A stretch of 64,000 nt of DNA from Klebsormidium nitens (Eukaryota > Streptophyta > Klebsormidiophyceae > Klebsormidiales > Klebsormidiaceae): NCBI GenBank assembly GCA_000708835.1, contig DF237417.1, positions 9,357 through 73,356 of the forward strand, given 5' to 3'. The notes below the pieces were generated by a model. It made no database searches and was not told where the DNA came from. It was given only the letters and a program-made list of their open reading frames with translations. Positions 59,142-64,000 of the stretch are shown piece after piece. The translations under genes were made by a program, and so were the position numbers. Position 1 is the first letter of the stretch; each line of letters begins with the position of its first letter.

Positions 59142-62100
59142 ATGACTGCTTCTCAGCTGCTAGCTGAGAGCTTGGGCCGCTACTGGACTGCTTTGAGCCC
59201 CCATTCATTGCAGCGTTCCCCATACCTCTCCTTCGCTGAGCTGTCAGCATGGGGGATCATCAGCATTCTGTCCCTTCTCCTTGTAGCTGCCTTGATTGTG
59301 CGAGCATACGTGCAGTTTGTCTACAGGCCACTGAGGTTGATAAGGCATTTCAAAAAGCAGGGCATGAAGGGGCCCCCGTTCAAGCTCCTTGTTGGACAGA
59401 TGAGCGTGCTCAAAGACAGTGAGAAAGTAGTGGAGAATGGCGGGAAGAACATGCAGTACATGATGGACTGGAAGAAGGAGTACGGTGAGCTCTTGAGCAA
59501 CAAAGTGTAGTGTTTAATCTGAACTATCCAGTGAACAATTATGAGTGCGTAAAACTGCACATTTCATCTCTGAATGCAGACAATGTAGTCAAGTGCCAGA
59601 TGACAATTGTCTCAGAGTAGCGATGGCGACATGGAGAAAGCCATCAGAAGCGATGGACTGAACAATGTGGAGCCGTTCAAAGTGTTCTCTATTGAACTGC
59701 CTGTCAAACTGCCTTCGGAGGAAGACCCAGGAGTTATCGTTCTGCTCTCACTTGGCGGCAGAATTGCCACTTCAATGCAGAGATCCCACAAAGGCCTGAT
59801 TCGTATGTTGATGTGTTTCGAGGCCGGTTGAGGTTCTGTCATGAAAAGCCTCCTGCTGAAATTTTGTTATCATCTCTGTCTTTTGCAGGCAGCATATTCT
59901 ACTACTGCATTGGCCCCAAAGTCCGGTTAGCAATCTTGGACCCAGCGTTACTGCACCAGGTTCTCCACACGACAACAGGGAACGGCGGCCACTACCGCAA
60001 GAACGACTATGGAGCTGAAGTCTTTGAACCAGTCTTGGGAAAGCACGGGCTGGTTTTCGCCTCCAATGCCATCTGGTCCCGCCAACGAAAGCTGGTTAAC
60101 CCCATGTTCTCACACAGCAAGCTCAAGGTGAGTTAGAGCTACATGGTTTGACGGCCTGCTTGGGGGTTAAAGCCTAACCTGATTCTGAGAACCATTCTTA
60201 CCTACAGTATAGGCAGGCTCTTCCAGTTTGAAATTGCAACTTCATTTGTCACATCGATCTAGATAGTTTCCACACTGCATCTCTTTTCGAAACTGTCCCT
60301 TCCTCAATGCACGTCTTTGGATTCATGGAATGCGACGTCTGTGCAGTGGAGATTGGGTGCCTTCATCAGAGTGCAGGCACAGAATGATTACCCTTGATGC
60401 ATTATTGAGTCAATATTGGAGGTCAAAATCTCGATCGATGATCTGTAGTGGTGTTCACCCTAGAATTCAAGACGTTGCAGATTCCGGCCGAGCATTTATC
60501 AAACCCCGGCAATACTTCGTCCGTAAGCTTGAACCGCCTCAAAAATTGCATCACTTACTTGTGGATCCGGTTTGACCTTCTTGCCAAACCCCATTCCTTC
60601 ATTTCGTCTTACCCAGCTTGCCCTGCCAATGCTTTGTTCACATCCGTATTCGAACCCTCGGATTGGCCTTACCCCCACAGTACTACGCTCAGTCTCGGAT
60701 ATTGCGATACCCTCTAGAAGTCCCCTGGAAAACTCGTCCAAACCCCTCAGACCACCGAATTACCTCGTCAATCGTGATTGTTTAGTGAGCAGTAGATAAT
60801 ACTGAGATGATAAGTACACGAACCCCATCTCCGCAGGACATGGAACCTTTCATCGTGAGCAGCACTGAGGAAATGGTCCGCCGCTGGGAGGCGAAGATCG
60901 ACGGCGCCGGGGGGCGGGCTGAGATCGAAGTGAACCAGGAACTGTCAACCGTGGCTCGTGACGTCATTTGCCGGGCGGTATTTGGACAAGAGGACGGAGC
61001 GGAATCCGCTTATTCCGGTCAAGACATCTACCACGACTTCGAGAACCTGCTCAAGGACATTGCGGCGCGCTCGTTCGGGCCCCAAGCGATGTTCATTCCC
61101 TTCTACAAGTGAGTGCGATCCAGTGCTCCGATTTATGCGTTTATATAACCAGGGCAAAGGTGACATCTGATGTTTCGCACTGGTTCCCCTTTGTCTGGTT
61201 GTTGGACAGGGAGAGAATGTGAGACGTTCAGTCGGGCCGCTAGGGGTGGGGGATTTGTGTGATTGGGGTGAGCTCAGATGCAACACCATTTCTGCCGGAT
61301 AAAGACACCAGTAGGCAACCTTACAGTCAAAGCTTCCAATCTGATCACTCCTTTAGCCTCCCCTTTGTCGCAGCCTGCCAAGCCTTCACATCGTGCGCAC
61401 TCTCAAAATTACTTTGGGCATAATACCTTATGGCTGTTTGTCCGCATTCGCAAGGACTCTGCTCTAGGTCTACCTATGTTCTACCCTATCGGCAAGCTTC
61501 TGCTTCTTTGAACTTTCTGCTTTGCCCTCAACGATAAGCGCGATGCTTCATACTTTGCCTGCACAACAAAACGCTATAGGTCAACCATAGCCTATCGTTC
61601 GCCTGTGCAGGTATCTGCCCATCCGCATTGCGCGGACCCGCTCGCGTGTCCGTTCGATGATTCTCACGTTTGACAATACGCTATCACCAAATTATAGCTT
61701 ATCTGTGGTCTGTGCAGGTATCTGCCCATCCCCATCAACTTCCGCATCGCGTGCACCTGCGCGCGCGTCCGTTCGATGATTCTCACGTTCGACAATACGT
61801 TGTCAGCAAACCATAGCCTATCTGTCGTTCGTGCAGGTATCTGCCCATCCCCATCAACGTCCGCATTGCGCGCACCCGCGCCCGCGTCCGTGCGATGATC
61901 CTCTCGCTGATCAACAACCGCCGCGCCAAGGCGGCCGTCGCCGCGAAAGCTAACGGCGGGCCGCCGGATTTTGGAGACGATCTCCTGGGGTCGCTGTTGG
62001 CGGCTTCCGACGAGCAAGGGTCGCTCTCCAGGTGAGGGGGAGCTACCGATGTAAATTGTAAGCCCGCGCTTTGCTGGCCACCGCTTCGTTGTTTTAGACT

Positions 62101-63567
62101 GAACGTAGTATCTGATTGGAATTCTTTGGTCTTGCGAAATGAATTTGTCTACCCACGAAGGTGTCATAAAGATGTGACCCTGAAGAGGCGGGATCTGCTC
62201 TCTTCGATCGATTGACATGGCCGGAGGTTTTGTTCGAGCTTGTTGTTCTGGGACACGCTATTGATAACTTCCTCATGGGATCCCTGGAAGAGCGACAATC
62301 CGCATAGGATACACTTTAACCGCCTTCAAACGGCTCTTTTCGCAGCGAAAAGGTGATTGACGGCCTTCTTTGCGGGACACGAGACGTCGAGCATCGAGCA
62401 ATTTCTTGACTTAGAGCAGATACAGCATTAGTCTCCATCAAGCGGCTCTTTACCCAAAAAAAACTAGAACCGCGAACTTTCCCTCCCACAGCGAGGAGCT
62501 GATCGACCAGTGCAAGACGTTTTTCTTCGCGGGCCACGAGACGTCTGGCCACGCGCTGACGTGGACGCTGCTGCTGCTGGGCCAGCACCCCGAGTGGCAG
62601 GAGCGCGCGCGCGCGGAGGTGCGCGAGCACTGCGGAAGCGCGCCGCCCAACAAGGACAGCGCCAACAAGCTCAAAGTGGTGAGGCGACCGAAGCCGTAGT
62701 GGGCTCTCACTTCTCATGCGTTATCTGTGTTCTTGCTCCTTCGCTACTCGACCTTTTCGCAGGTACTACCGCTCAACGGCTGCCGCGAGAGACACCTCTT
62801 AGCCGCTGAGATGGAGAGGCTCACCGTTCAATTGTTGAATATGCTCAGTGTATTGCTGTCCGATACTTCCTTTTGATCGTCTTCTTTCGAGATTTGGTGA
62901 CCCCAAAAAGCTTTCTGCGACTTCCCACGAGCTCTTGGATCGTTGGACTCACCATTCATCCTTACTTTTGACGCTTTACCTTAGAAGCCTCAAATCGGTT
63001 TTGGAACAGTCAGCTGGAATCTGCAAAGGAAATACTGTAACGGACGGAAGACGGAAAGGGAAACGGAAGCGGAACGCATCAAAGCACCGTTCACCCCTGC
63101 TTGCTCAAGCGCCACGGCATCTCCCCGGGCAGGTCACAATGGTCCTCCGCGAGACGATGCGCCTCTTCCCCCCGGTCCCCTTCACCACGCGCCAGGTGTC
63201 AAAACCTCAGCAGCTGGGGCCATACGCTATCCCCCAGGACGACAACCTCGTGATTGCGGTGCCCATTTACCCCCTCCACCGCGACCCCGCCACGTGGGGC
63301 GCCGACGCTGACGTGTTCAACCCCGAGCGCTTCGAGAACGGCCCCGCGGGCGCGGCGACGGACGCGCGCGCGTATATCCCGTTCGCTTCCGGCCCGCGGA
63401 ACTGCGTCGGGCAGCAGCTCGCGATGCTGGAGACGAAGATGGTGCTCGCCATGGTGCTGCAGCGGTTCCGGTTTTCGGTCGCGCCAGGGTACCGGCACTG
63501 GCCGCACAACACGATCACGCTGCGGCCGAAGCTGGGGCTGCCGCTCTTGGTCGAGAAAGTTGAGTAA
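59142..63567 (+). CDS. Cytochrome P450, CYP72-clan-like monooxygenase
   Basis: Six exons: 59142-59484, 59889-60127, 60837-61108, 61837-62031, 62492-62678 and 63133-63567, in phase, 556 residues. P450s of this clan are ER-anchored haem monooxygenases; plant members act on hormones, terpenoids and fatty acids, and the substrate here cannot be told. An N-terminal membrane anchor ('GIISILSLLLVAALIVRAYV', about 40-60) precedes a typical 'RPLRLIRHFKKQGMKGPPF'. Further marks are the helix C segment 'WSRQRKLVNPMF', the I-helix oxygen motif AGHETS (363-368), the K-helix ETMR (419-422), PERF (476-479) and the haem-binding loop FASGPRNCVG with ligand Cys503. The frame is open 60 nt upstream but the first ATG is at 59142. 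It is somewhat longer than average at the N-terminus. Introns 3 and 4 carry copies of the exon 4 and exon 5 acceptor edges. Confidence 0.94.
61560..61836. repeat. Two tandem copies of P450 exon 4 acceptor edge
   Basis: The acceptor and first ~65 bp of exon 4 (junction 61837) are repeated with exon-like starts at 61611 and 61718, spacing 107 and 119 bp. Each unit has a version of 'caaaccatagcctatctgt' before 'gtgcaggtatctgcccatcc', then 'cgttcgatgattctcacg'. The first copy lacks about 12 bp of the exon sequence. Read in exon 4 frame, the second copy soon meets a stop. Confidence 0.87.
62315..62400. repeat. Copy of P450 exon 5 acceptor edge
   Basis: Exon 5 begins at 62492 with sequence for the segment leading to the oxygen-binding I-helix. 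A degenerate copy with its own AG starts at 62346, 146 bp upstream, and includes 'ttctttgcgggacacgagac' against the real 'ttcttcgcgggccacgagac'. The preceding 'cttcaaacggctctttt' is also echoed before the real exon. Confidence 0.82.
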
Positions 63568-64000
63568 GTAACACAAGGAGTCAAACTCATTTGACGAACG
63601 GGCGGTTTGATGGAGCAAATCAATTTGGTACGCTACATTTTCTAGATTGTGTGACGGGTTACTGCGGTAAATTTTTGTCCTTACTGAGCACGTCAAAATA
63701 GACACGGTTGAATGGGTAGAGGCTGGTGGCTCCGTTTGGGTTTTTAAACACCCTGTGTATTTTATATAGGTAGTATATGACCAGATACTGCTAGACTCAA
63801 GCCCTATCATATACATAATTATTGGACCCATGCTTTCCGGGCCAAGTTACCATCGTCCTTTTCTATACATTTGGCACTTACTTTTCGCTTGAATTCAAGT
63901 AACCACTTCTTATATCTTATCGACAGTTGGATTCAGCTTTGAAAGCGGGCCCACAATAATCAAGTTTGGTGCCATCGAGAATGAAGTTTTAGCTCAACTC
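63568..64000. other. Right edge, P450 3' flank
   Basis: About 430 bp after the P450 stop, A/T-richer than the exon, probably its 3' UTR and spacer. No further gene start or repeat is visible before the window ends. Confidence 0.4.

Noticed and set aside
59607-59831. Possible extra P450 exon in intron 1
   Set aside because: Exon 1 joins exon 2 in phase to give the normal family sequence ('KKEYGSIFYYCIGP'), leaving no room for an insert, and the frame shows no P450 motif.

Overview
The window is nuclear DNA of a photosynthetic eukaryote. Genes carry many introns with ordinary GT-AG borders. The gene set is plant-like: a plastid fibrillin, an HVA22 protein, a TMN1-type nonaspanin, a CYP72-clan-like P450 and a plastid-targeted glutathione transferase. 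A methylmalonyl-CoA epimerase gene is also present; this enzyme is generally not found in land plants. Together these suggest a streptophyte or other green alga (a Klebsormidium-like charophyte would fit), but this is inference from gene content and not a species call.

Layout from left to right. 1-2928 has no recognisable gene. PAP/fibrillin (2929-6249, minus) and UFD1 (7007-11061, minus) follow. SmB, a spliceosomal protein (12140-15417, plus), is divergent from UFD1. A short F-box protein (16698-18305, plus) converges on a 12-exon TM9SF3/TMN1 gene (19656-26781, minus). That gene is divergent from an HVA22-like gene (27868-30510, plus), which converges on a 12-exon EMC1 gene (31497-40768, minus). 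EMC1 is divergent from an unrecognised 518-residue nuclear-looking protein (41470-44570, plus). Methylmalonyl-CoA epimerase (45907-48645, minus) is divergent from a GST (50548-54776, plus). A 4.4 kb intergenic region holds a Pol III-style tRNA-like RNA gene (56402-56668). A CYP72-like P450 (59142-63567, plus) ends the window. For each coding gene the exons I assigned sum to a whole number of codons and keep phase across every junction.

The genes are ordinary housekeeping or metabolic functions and do not form one pathway. UFD1 (ERAD), EMC1 (ER membrane insertion), HVA22 (ER shaping) and TMN1 (Golgi/endomembrane) all act in the endomembrane system, but nothing shows that the clustering matters.

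The most unusual signal is structural. In four genes (TMN1, EMC1, GST, P450), introns contain tandem, decaying copies of the edge of a neighbouring exon together with its splice site, at periods of about 105-175 bp. I call these exon-border echoes. They lie next to at least eight exons, range from nearly identical to barely recognisable, and sit on the acceptor side, the donor side, or both sides (EMC1 exon 11, about nine units over 1.3 kb). One copy in EMC1 is still open and in frame and could add 48 codons by use of its own acceptor. The second notable object is the tRNA-like locus at 56402-56668, with intact acceptor, D and T arms but a structured insert of about 200 nt where the anticodon arm should be.
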